Shown here: positions 10,880-20,880 of the stretch, one piece after another
Numbering within the stretch: the stretch's first letter is position 1
Layout: the number at the start of each line of letters is the position of its first letter
DNA from: Arcuatula senhousia
Lineage: Eukaryota > Mollusca > Bivalvia > Mytilida > Mytilidae
Assembly (NCBI GenBank): GCA_963971305.1
Contig: CAXARO010001699.1
Coordinates: forward strand, 17,220-81,219
Length of the DNA: 64,000 bases
Direction: 5' to 3'
Program-made: the position numbers and the translations under genes
Notes under the pieces: generated by a model
Databases searched by the model: none
The model's input: only the letters and a program-made list of their open reading frames with translations
Told to the model about the DNA's origin: nothing

Positions 10880-11170
10880 AGTGTATGCGACACTGCCCAG
10901 AATCAAGCGGCAATTCAGAAAAACCACAATGGACAACCGACAGAAGCCTCCAAGGAGGCCATTTGGCACTGCTTGCGGTTCTGCAATTGGCCCATGGTCT
11001 AAATAAAATGCATATAATTCAAATCCAGTCCTGAAATAGTCACAGAAAGACCCCCTTCTTAAACAAGGAACAGAAAACATCAAAAAGACAAGTACAAACG
11101 AAAGCTTTGTCAAAGATTCATGGCTTAGGACAGGCACATATAATATTTGGCGGGGTTAAACTAGTTTTTT
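10880..11170 (-). repeat. Dispersed repeat, copy 1 (retroelement-associated)
   Basis: Carries GGCACTGCTTGCGGTTCTGC, ATTGGCCCATGGTCTAAATA and AAAGATTCATGGCTTAGGAC. Matching segments occur at 13930-14080 (TTGCATTGACCCAAAATTAA, AAAGATTCCTGGCGTAGGGC) and 45860-45945 (TTGCATTGGCCCAAGACTAA). Open frames of 132 and 68 codons on opposite strands here are shadows of the repeat and have no family resemblance. Confidence 0.45.
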
Positions 11171-11640
11171 TGGCCCAACCTCCCCCCCCTATCAATTTTC
11201 ATAGACAAAGCATAAAAATAAACACACAATAAAAATCAAATCGATCAATGTCCAATTCCACTAGAGAGAACCTAAGACAAAAAACAACAAGAACAAACAA
11301 AAGGACGGTAAAGAAACTCTCTATAGAACACTCGCTGTTACTGACAGCTAGCTGAGAATCATCAATCGACTGGTGTAAAAAAACCAAACATATCGATCTT
11401 AAATCCGACACAACACTTCAAACAATAATGATTTAGTGAAGTGTCATCACACAAAATCGACATGCTTGATCGATATAATGCTTAAAAATGACAATAGTAA
11501 AAACGTTTATGGAAGTTTTAAAGCAAGTATCAAGTTATCAATATTTCTGCCAAAAAACACTAAATTCAAAGATTTAACCAAAATATTCAATTCATATCCT
11601 TTCCGTGATAAATTTTGAAGCCATTTTTTCATTTCTAATG
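11150..11640 (-). repeat. Probable 3' continuation of the minus-strand retroelement copy
   Basis: The sequence continues in the minus direction from the reverse-transcriptase pseudogene and is AT-rich without an intact frame. Part of it (about 11480-11640) still reads as protein-like segments in broken frames. It ends next to the dispersed repeat and a GGGGGGGAGG tract at 11179-11188 (minus strand). Confidence 0.3.
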
Positions 11641-13935
11641 GATTGCTTTTAAACTTGTGACCTTTATAAAAAACTACCATAAAATTTAGGATGTGATATT
11701 CCTTTCACTATCAGAAAACGACGTGTACAATTAAATTTTTCAATAAGAGATCGATACTTGTGGAAAAATTTGGAAAAAGATTTTACTAATTCGTGGTATC
11801 GATAACCTTGTTTTAATATTTTTTTCAGTAATGAAATGGTTTTTATTATTAAAACCAGAAACACCACTGCAGATCCAAGCATATCTTACTAACTGTGAAA
11901 TGTAAACCCCGTATGACGGCACTAGTGGAACATCTCCTTCAAGAAAAGCGAAATTTATAATAGGAAAGGTAAAGTCGTCACGTTTATCATATACTTTGGT
12001 TTGTAATTTTCCGTCAATAATACTTTAATCTAAATCTAAACAAGAGGCTCCCAGGAGCCTGAATCGCTCACCTGAACTACACAGATACATATGTTTTGTA
12101 GATATTATTGTGCTTAACCATATATGCGATTTAAATTTCTGAAATAACTTGGTTAGTTTTCAAGTTATTGGGCTTAATTAGTGCAAAATTTAGAAAAAAA
12201 ATTGAAAAAAGGGCAATAACTCCCATATCAGCAGTCAGATCTTTTCCTAAATTTCAGGACAGGTACTTAATATGCTTATCACTTTTGATTTTTGCACAAT
12301 TTTGATATCTGAAACCATTTTTGAGTTATTAGCAAAAAAAAATGAAATTTACGCCCTAGGTTCTATTTTAAGCCATGGCAGTCATGTTCTATTTTTTGTA
12401 ACAGCGGCCATGTTTTTTTGCCTTTTAAAAAATCCCAACGCAAACTTTTTGCACAATACCCTAAGGAACATCCATATCAAGTATGGCTGCATTTGGCCAA
12501 GCAGTTTCAGAGAAGAAGATGTTTGAAAAAAGCTTACGGACGATGGACGACGGACGACGGACGCAAAGTGATGGCAATAGCTCATTCGGGTCAGGTGACC
12601 TTCGGGTGAGGTGAGCTAAAAAGGACATCTATCACCGGTGACGTTAGATTTGTTCAAGGTTAATTCAGAAGGATAAATATCTGTAATAAAATTAGAAAAT
12701 GAAGGATTGTTGAGTGCAAGAATGTCGTTTAAATATCTACAAGTATAATTGAAAATTTCGATTAGGTTTTGTTTGTTGGGGTCTTTTGTAATTTAGCCAT
12801 AAATTGTGATTCATAACAGTAAAGGAAAAGATCGGCTATTAGTGGCGCACAATTAGTACCCATAGGAATGCCAATAATTTGGCGATAAATTTGTTTACCA
12901 AAACGTATGTAAATATTATCTAACAAATAATTTAGAGCAATAATAGTCTCTGCATCAGTCCAGTTAATGTAACCTTTTTGAATATCCTTACTAAAAAAAA
13001 ATTTTTTCTAAATGAATTTGAAACTCTAGAACAGATAATCACTTTTAGATTTGTCAAAACACCATTTAACCAAATATTCAAATTTCTTTTTAATCAGATT
13101 ATGCAGTAGGTTAGTATATAAAGTAAAAAAATCGTACCTATCAACAGTATGGAAAGTATTTTCAAATGCACGAAGCTTGTCCAAAACATCAGATAATTTT
13201 TTACCCTCCAAAAATGATTAATTCCACTGTTTTCGAATACCCTTTCACAGGATTGAATAATAAATTCCTTCATAGTAGTTAAAGTAAGAGATAGAACTTT
13301 GGAAATATGGGTTAAAGAACACTTACTTGAAGCAGAGATAAAGGGAGATCTATATGGATTTTGTGCAATTTAGGTATCCAGTACATAGTAGGTAACTTAT
13401 AGTATGTTGGGGGAACTCGAAGTCGTCAATGATACCGTACCTGATTCTGTCGGATGCACGGGAACGAAAGTGTTCGATTTTTTTATATCGTGCATTAAAA
13501 CCTCAAGGTAATACTATCTTCATACCACAACGACATTGTTAGCTGCTTTATCGGCGGGAACAAACACGTATCGCAAACCAAGTAAACGGATTTTTTACTT
13601 TATTCGATAAAGGTAAGTATTAGGCCTAAAATCAACAATTGAATTTTGAAATTGGCTGATTCTGAGTTAAACAGTTGTCATAAATTTATTAATAAAACGG
13701 TCTAGAGATTTTGAGTCGGCCCCTTCTCTCCTGATCCAAGATTAGCATTAAGAGAGAAGGGAAGTTTTGATACAGTTTAGGCAGGAATTCCAATTAATTT
13801 TTGTGGGTGGTCTAAACTTTGGTCCCTTTTTCAAGAAATTCATAACATCTGGGTCATTGACGATTGAAAGGTCTCCGGTAATAACACAACTTTCATAAAC
13901 AAGCAGCATTTCTTTAAAAATCCACCAACCAGCAG
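11640..13935 (-). pseudogene. Decayed reverse transcriptase (Penelope-like or related), split by a mobile repeat
   Basis: Read on the minus strand, short conserved blocks appear in the family's order across several frames. GPKFRPPTKINWN is near 13800 and VPADKAANNVVV near 13540. YWIPKLHKI is near 13370 and DFFTLYTNL near 13110. RT motif B, IIGIPMGTNCAPLIADLFL, is at about 12830-12890. After the insertion come DKRDDFTFPIINF (about 11960-12000), VPSYGVYISQLVRYAW and KILKQGYRYHELVKSF (about 11790). Frameshifts and stops are numerous. The order and motifs match the two plus-strand copies at 14250 and 34250 but the sequence differs enough to be a separate lineage. Assignment to Penelope-like elements rests on remembered family motifs. 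No GIY-YIG endonuclease was seen. Confidence 0.75.
12041..12618 (-). mobile_element. Hairpin-ended mobile repeat inserted in the reverse-transcriptase pseudogene
   Basis: On the minus strand it starts AGCTCACCTCACCCGAAGGT (to 12617) and ends GGCTCCTGGGAGCCTCTTG (from 12042), the termini of copies A and B. It is a shorter version (~575 bp) with one core segment. The pseudogene frame is continuous on either side (CCTTTT before, TTAGATTTAGAT after), so the insertion boundaries are unusually clear. The site is a T-run and a target duplication longer than two T's is not evident. Confidence 0.7.
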
Positions 13936-14080
13936 CCTTTAATGTGATAAGTGATCACTGCTGACCATCTTGCATTGACCCAAAATTAAAAATACACTAC
14001 ATAAGTTGGACATAGAGCAATTGGAATAAAGATGAAGGGACAAACAAGATTTGTCAAAGATTCCTGGCGTAGGGCAGGCT
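13930..14080 (-). repeat. Dispersed repeat, copy 2
   Basis: Contains TGACCATCTTGCATTGACCC and AAAGATTCCTGGCGTAGGGC, matching the copies at 10880-11170 and 45860-45945. It fills part of the gap between the two head-to-head reverse-transcriptase pseudogenes. Confidence 0.45.
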
Positions 14081-14249
14081 AATATGGTTCACATATAGGA
14101 TGTGGCTAGGTATAGTGTGCACTTGTACACAGGTAACAAAACCATATAGACTGAACGAAAAAGCAGATCATTTGTATTTCACGGGACTTATATAGTCTGA
14201 ACATGTACAAAGGTAAAAAAAACTAGTAATAGTATAGTATGTACCTGTT

Positions 14250-15390
14250 AGTACGTGTACAAAAGTGATGTTTTGGCTAAAGGACCTTAATATCGTGAGC
14301 CAAGACGAATCAACTGGAGCTATAATTTCAAAACAATTATGGATTCAGTTGAGGACTATGCCAGAAAATGGGCCAAAAAAGAACAGGAGAAAGAATGTGA
14401 CGTTTTGTCAGAATGGGTAAAAGCTGTGAGGTCATTGGTTTTGAAAAGAATCAATTCTTTGAAAGGCTCAATGAGCACTAAGGCAACATCCATTTTCAGC
14501 AACGCTAATGTTGCCAAAACATTGTCCACCTTACATGACAAATATGTAGTTGTACCTGCAGACAAAGCACCAAATAACATCATTTTGTGTGCAAGAAACA
14601 CTATATTGACTGTTTGACAGCTGAATTGGGGGTTGGTTGTACCAGCAACAGCACCACATACAAGGCTACACCACTGTCTAAGGAGGAAATCAATGACAAT
14701 CACAAATCTGTCATTTCCTCCTTCGGCCTTTCTGTTGGTGTCAGTAATGATGACATTCCATCCCTGTATTGGATTCCCAAATTACATAAAAATCCATACA
14801 AACAGCGCTTCATTGCAGGGTCATCCTAATGTACAACTAAACCTCTTTCAGTTTTGTTGACTTCAATACTTACGGCAGTAAAATCCGGCCTCCAGAAATA
14901 TTACGATTGTTGTTATTCTAGAAATGGTGTCAATCAAATGTGGATCCTGAAGAATTCGAAGGAACTGATGGAGATTCTTAACTCTAAATCAGTTTCATCT
15001 TGTAACAGCATCAAAACATTCGATTTCTCCACACTTTACACTTCTATTCCACATGAACAACTGAAATCACGATTGGCACAGCTGATTAAACGCAGCTTTT
15101 TCAAAAAGAATGGAAAACGCAGGTACAAATTTCTTGTAGTCGATTATACCAAGACTTACTTTGTCATCAATGAGTCTAAGAAAAAGAACAAATTTACAGA
15201 AGACCAAATAATCGACATGCTCAACTTTCTTATTGACAACATATTTGTTCAGTTTGGTGGACGTGTCTTTCAGCAAACAATAGGGATTCCAATGGGCACT
15301 AATTGTGCACCTTTGCTTGCTGATTAGTTTCTTCATTCATATGAAGCAGACTTCTTGCAATCTCTTCTAGACAAAAAAGACCATACGCGG
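14250..15390 (+). pseudogene. Reverse transcriptase pseudogene (Penelope-like or related), 3'-truncated
   Basis: Frame 14339-14617 (MDSVEDYARKWAKKEQEKE ... YVVVPADKAPNNI) continues after a frameshift near 14590 in frame 14587-15390. That second frame is interrupted by TAA at 14827 and TAG at 15325. Recognisable blocks are LYWIPKLHKNPYKQRFIAGS, motif A TFDFSTLYTSIPHEQL, and motif B IGIPMGTNCAPLLAD followed by FLHSYEADFLQSLL. The copy stops near 15390, before the catalytic motif C (usually YxDD) and the C-terminal domain. Only about three lesions interrupt ~1.1 kb, so it is younger than the minus-strand neighbour. Class assignment is from remembered family motifs; a LINE-like alternative cannot be excluded. 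Confidence 0.8.
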
Positions 15391-16140
15391 GTATGTTAAT
15401 GGAGTTCCGCGATATTTTATACAAAATCGATGTTCAATGAAAGTATACTTTGAAGCGGATATTTTCGTCATAATGATTGTAAGATACAACTTTGAATAAA
15501 AATATTGAAATGTCCTTTGGTTTCACTTTCGTTTCTGCTATTTTTTATTTTTCGGAAACATCAAGGTGTCACGTGACCGACAAAAGGGGTAACTTAATGT
15601 AAATTCGTTAAAGGCTATTTTCCAACCTTTTACACTGGACGGATTTTTTTGAAATTTGGCACCGAGTTGGAGGAAACTGCCTATTATTTGAAAAGTTCTG
15701 GCCGGTTGCTAAAATCTGGTCGGAAATATTTTTAATATAAAATAATTTGTTGAGGAGAATGGAAAATGAGCATTTCTTTGCGAATTAATCATTACTTTTT
15801 GTTCAAAATGTATGCATTTGATTAATCGGCCAGAACTTTTTGAAAACTACATAATTTTCTGAATTCGACCATGTAGGTTTTATTTTCGAAGACTATTTCT
15901 AAAAGCTTGGAATTTTCATCTAAAGATGGCATGTAACGCCGTGATTTGTCATCGCCGTTAACGTCAAACACTCAGGTGACGTCATAAGGGAGTTAACTCA
16001 AGCCAAGGGTATTTTGTCATGTCATACAAAATAAAAAAAAAACGTCGTACGCTTTACCCCGGCAATTACTTGTCAAGTACTGTTTTGTTTTTAATGTCAA
16101 GTTATTAAGCATAAAATATTTTAGCGGGTGAATAAATAAA
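15391..16140. other. Non-coding stretch with a 14-bp inverted repeat
   Basis: No gene recognised. AAAAGTTCTGGCCG (15691-15704) faces its exact inverse CGGCCAGAACTTTT (15827-15840) 122 bp away. The surrounding text (CACGTGACC, GGTGACGTCATAAGG) may belong to an old repeat. Function unknown. Confidence 0.35.
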
Positions 16141-18690
16141 GTTATGCCAAACCTTCCTTATATGAAACCGAAACCAACGTCGCCGACTTTTTCAAAATTT
16201 TGTCCAATTTTGGTGACAGTTTTCTTTCTTCTTTTAATTTTACGATGTCCTTTTATTAAATGTAATTGTTTTTTGTACAATTTAATATCTATAAGTTATG
16301 TTTTTATCCACATTTTGGCAATATTCGTGTGACTTGCACCTAAAACTATGCAATAATCATGTGCCGTGCAACTAAAATGCAGGGATTTGCCTGATATATA
16401 AACGGTTCATAAACCAAAAGAAAAAGACAAATTCTTGGTATATAGTGGCAGTACATGTATGTCTGAATAGTGGTGAATCATTCAAGATTCCGATTAGAAC
16501 TTCTATTTCTTTGTAAAAAAAACTCCCGAAAAAAAACTGCCAAGAAGTTGCCCCAAGTCTATTTTATTTTTATAAATATAATGTTTTTTTTAAATCAAAT
16601 TACTATATATAGACAGGGATTAAGACATCCCTGATATAGAGTTATAGACAAAGAACAATTTAAGGAAAATAATCTAGTTAATTTATTAGCATATTATTAT
16701 GTTTGTTAGATAAATAATGTAAAATTTAAGTTATGTTGCCCTTACAAGCCCACATTTTTGCTTGAAGATTAAACAAGAACATAAATGATTTCATAAATTG
16801 CATCAAATATATATTAACCATACAAATTGTATAAGTAAAGTGTATCACAGACCTTTGAATAAATGTGAGTAATTAATAGTCAAAAGTTGACTGGTTGCTT
16901 TTTGGCTGCTGAGGAAAACAACATGATTTTTTAATGCTGACAGTCATGAAAATGATGTGCCAATTTAAAATGTGGTAAATGAAAATTGCAAAATGGAATA
17001 TATACACTGTAAATGTTACATAATTTTTGAGTGTATAGTTTTAAGATGATTGTACTATGATGAATTGAAAGGATTTATAAAAATACTTTGTTACAGTGGA
17101 TTGAGTAAATATGCATGCCACAAAATCTTATTAAATAAAAAAAAAACTTATGGAGCATTAACAGCTTTCAACTTTTATTAGTCTTTTATCATTTTTTAAT
17201 AGACTTCATTTGGCAAATAAATTGAAACTATGTGATTTTATTCTTTCTTGCACTTGAGCTGTTCACATGGTATTTTGCATTGGCACTTTGAATGTGTTTT
17301 CTTTATCTTTGTGTGTCTAGTCAACTATTATACTTGTATGTCCAATATGGGTTCAGACAGGACTTTCTTCATTAATGTATTGTTCTGTTCTGTATTTGCC
17401 TTGATATGATGTTTTGTGGATCCATCAACAATAGAAAATATTTAGAGTAACAAACAAAAAAAGTTCTTATACCACATCTATTATTTAATATTTCACTTGA
17501 TATTAAATTCACCACTGAACTCATTCCTTTACACAACATATTAATTCATGATTTTTACTCAATCTTTTTCACATCATCCTAGGATGTTTATATATTTTGT
17601 AGCTGCTCAAAACAAATTTTCATAATTTCTATAGACTTTTGGACTCCTTAGTTGGAAGAATAAAGCAACACTATTTTGATGCTAGATATTTCCACTTGTA
17701 TTCCACATGTTTCAGTATTGTAAGAATTATATATGCACAGTCAGCATTTATTCATATCTTGATGACTTAATTATCAACTTTTAGCTTTATATGTCTCTTT
17801 GTCTGAAAGAAAAAAAATATTTATACTTTACTTGCTAATACACATATATTAAACATACAATGTAGGACACAATTCACATATAAATCCACATTTAAATTAA
17901 TATTTTGCAAATAAATAATGTTTAAGAAATAAATATCAGCTTACAATAATGTATTTTTTATCAACAATAATGATCAATACATGTAATAGTCTTGCAATTT
18001 CACATGTCCTAAAGTTGCAGCAATTCCACTTTAATATTATCAATCAATCAATCAATCAGCTTATTGGATAAAGCTCATGAATTAACAATGCAATGTAATC
18101 AAAAAGACATATGTAAGACATAAGTATAAGATGTAAACAAGATGAAATAAAACATTTTTGTCCCAATATTTCAAGTTATAATATTATATTATATTAATTA
18201 ATTCATAATTTTTGGCCTAATACCTGTACATGTACATATTTCATATTATTTACATGTATTATCAGGTGTATTACTTGGTTATCTTAGCAGTAATGAAAAG
18301 GATTTCATACCATAAAATGAGATTTTATCAACTGTACAGGACTGTATGCACATGTCATGCATGAGTACAAAATCAAATTGTATGACCACATCCTATCTTA
18401 ACCTTTTAAATTTTTAAAATGATCAAGTTAATTGTCCTTTTATTTTTACTAGCTGACAGTAATGCTGAATTTTAACTTTTGGCACTACCAGCAAAAGACC
18501 TAAGACATGAGCTACAATGACCTAAAACTTATAATGTGTGTGCAAAAGCATTTCAAAAGTCAAGAAATAACACACATGTATAAAATCTGAGAAATTGGCA
18601 CGAGTGTTCTTCTTTATTGTCAAAGTAGATCTAATGGTAGGCTAGCGATACAATTTTAAACATCATATTTCTCATGAAAATAAAACAATA
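16141..18690. other. AT-rich DNA without recognised features
   Basis: Both strands lack open frames above ~60 codons. Scattered AATAAA hexamers are expected at this base composition. The only ordered feature is a short (CAAT)n tract at 18041-18058. Introns or UTRs of an unrecognised gene cannot be excluded. Confidence 0.4.
18041..18058. repeat. (CAAT)n microsatellite
   Basis: Four to five uninterrupted CAAT units. Confidence 0.7.
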
Positions 18691-18712
18691 TTACACAAAA
18701 CTAATAAATAAC

Positions 18713-18828
18713 CTGTTTGTATTTTTCCGATATTCGTAGTGGTCCAAAGTGGCATGGCAAATCATCACACTGCCAACACTGGGTCGGATTTCAGCAAGGG
18801 CTAACGATTTTACGGCTACATCGTCCAT
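18713..18828 (-). CDS. Candidate first coding exon, unrecognised protein
   Basis: On the minus strand an ATG at 18828 opens MDDVAVKSLALAEIRPSVGS, and the frame runs 38 codons to a possible but weak donor ACAG|GTTATT at 18711-18713. Without splicing it ends at TAA 18693-18691 after 45 residues. An in-frame stop lies 7 codons upstream, so the ATG would be the true start. The stretch is richer in CpG and more balanced in codon use than its surroundings. I do not recognise the peptide and found no further exon. It could be chance. Confidence 0.22.
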
Positions 18829-19330
18829 GTCGTCAATAAAAGAATGTTAAAATTGTTTCCCATAATGAAATTAATTCAGAGCTCCGCCAACAAGGTCATC
18901 ATCTTTAGAGTAGAGACGTAACAACTGACTTTTTATTAAAAAAACAGGTGCTTGTTGACATTTCAACGTCACTTACACAAAATGGACGACGTCATAACAA
19001 CGTCCAAGCACTTTTCCGATAATGATTTTCCAAATATGGTCATTGAAATACGCCCACGGCTTTTGACATATTTTATATTCTGTGAGAAATAACAAATATG
19101 TTCACTTGAAATGAAACAAAGGGTTCTTTTAGAATAAATATTGAACTTTTGAATCGATGTAAGACCGAATACACACTAGGTAAACGCTGTCCGCGAGAGC
19201 AAAGATATTTCGCGTTTTCACTGTACGGATATTTCGGGTTGTTGTTGACATTGGACACCAGGATTAAAATCGGTGTTTATTTTTACTATTTGAAGCCAAT
19301 CGGAACTCATCGGCCTTAAAGAAAAACGTT
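18720..19330. promoter_or_regulatory. CpG-richer patch, possible promoter
   Basis: CG dinucleotides are frequent here (for example CGTCCATGTCGTC, ATGGACGACGTCAT, GTCCGCGAGAGC, TTTCGCGTTTTC) compared with the flanking AT-rich kilobases. Two ATGs in similar context, ATGGACGATGT on minus (18828) and ATGGACGACGT on plus (18982), point away from each other 154 bp apart. The plus frame is only 36 residues. Promoter identity is inferred from composition alone. Confidence 0.25.
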
Positions 19331-20514
19331 ATTTTTTAGTGTAACGGAAACAGCCGAATAGTTACGATTGTATTTGAAGCATGGAATTGTATATGCTGAC
19401 CCAATGTCTTTTTAAAATATACATTTCCAATCTTCTTTCAGTTTTAATGAAATTATTTGGTACTTTATCAACAATATTTGTATTTTTTTTTAGCAGATGT
19501 ATAGTTTTAAAAAAAAACCGATAATTTACCTATTTTTCTAATATTGTAAATGAACGGTGATTCAAAACACTTCAAAACAAGATTACTATTTACCCAAAAT
19601 GCATTCACACCCCTTCCTTATCATAAATCGCAGAAAATGCTCGTAACAGAGAACCTTCTGTACTGTTATTTCCTGTTCCGATTTGGCTGTCAAAATCTTA
19701 CTGTACTGTTATTTCTGTTAAACTGTACTGATATTCTGTGTTCTTTAAAATTTTATTCGTATATAAAAAAACAGACTTCAAATTGCAAGATTGACTTACT
19801 GTCATATACACATGCAGGGCATTGGAACTTGTAATATATACTACCTCCTGTTTTCCGAATGGTCGAGTTGGAGTATCCATAGCACGACTTGGTGCAGCAC
19901 CTTGTTACACAATACAATCATATAACAGCCAGATAAGCAAGTAACTATTCTAACAGTTATTTTTTTTTAAATAGATACTTTTTTAAATTAAACAACATTG
20001 CAATCTTATTTATACCCCCCCCCCCAAAAAAAAAAAAACTACGTGGAAAATCGACAAAATATTTTGTTATTCTATGTATTTACTTCTCAACCCCATTCGA
20101 TGCATAATACTACGTTCACGTACATAAACAAACAAAATGAAATTCATGTCAAACCCCATGCATTCATTCATAAGTTACAAATTGTTGTCCCCCTAAGAAT
20201 GAATATTTCTTGATCTACCTACATGTACTTCACCATTGTTCTATGGGGAATTTAATGTTGCACGTATGAAATCTACATATGCAAATGCGAGAGTTCAACT
20301 CAAGATGTAGCACATAGGTCCCTAGCACATATGCCTTTAGTGAAAATACATATTTAAAAGATAATACATAATACCGCCTGGTCTCCAAAACACATTACTA
20401 TTAAGCTTTTAACCAAAAGTTAATATTTACAGGATACTTTTTCAATTTGTGCTCACAAATCTGAACTTTCCATTTTTATCAATTTTTAGACAAATTGTAT
20501 ACTTCTTATACATG
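19331..20514. other. Non-coding stretch before the inverted structure
   Basis: No gene is recognised. A run of about 11 C followed by about 12 A lies near 20015-20038. Short frames (94, 71 codons) have no family resemblance. Confidence 0.4.
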
Positions 20515-20880
20515 GACGTCAAGTTGGTTACTTATTCCTTATTCCCTATTCGTTACTTATTCCCTATTCCCTATTCGTTACCTATTCGTTACTTATTCCC
20601 TATTCCCTATTCGTTACCTATTCGTTACTTATTCCCTATTCCCTATTCGTTACCTATTCGTTACTTATTCCCTATTCCCTATTCGTTACCTATTCCCTAT
20701 TCCCTATTCGTTACCTATTCGTTACTTATTCCCTATTCCCTATTCGTTACCTATTCGTTACTTATTCCCTATTCCCTATTCGTTACTTATTCGTTACTTA
20801 TTCCCTATTCCCTATTCGTTACTTATTCCTTATTCCCTATTCGCTACTTATTCGTTCAACGAATGGAAAACGAATAGGTA
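20515..20880 (+). repeat. Left cap: ~36-bp tandem repeats
   Basis: After GACGTCAAGTTGG, the block TTACCTATTCG plus TTACTTATTCCC-TATTCCC-TATTCG repeats with a period near 36 bp, about eight times with variants. It ends in ATTCGTTCAACGAATGG, which leads into the monomers. Because 36 is a multiple of three, two frames stay open (142 and 128 codons) with a 12-residue repeat (PIRYLFPIPYSL). That is a by-product of the period, not evidence of a gene. Confidence 0.85.

Noticed and set aside
10739..11137. 132-codon minus-strand frame
   Set aside because: It lies within a dispersed repeat present three times in the window, has no recognisable domain, and is overlapped by an opposite-strand frame.
14356..14703. 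115-codon minus-strand frame
   Set aside because: Antisense shadow of the plus-strand reverse-transcriptase pseudogene, which has the recognisable motifs.
20523..20860. Cap repeats as possible telomere sequence
   Set aside because: TATTCCC/TATTCG/TTACC blocks do not follow TTAGGG, and the array lies internally next to unique DNA.
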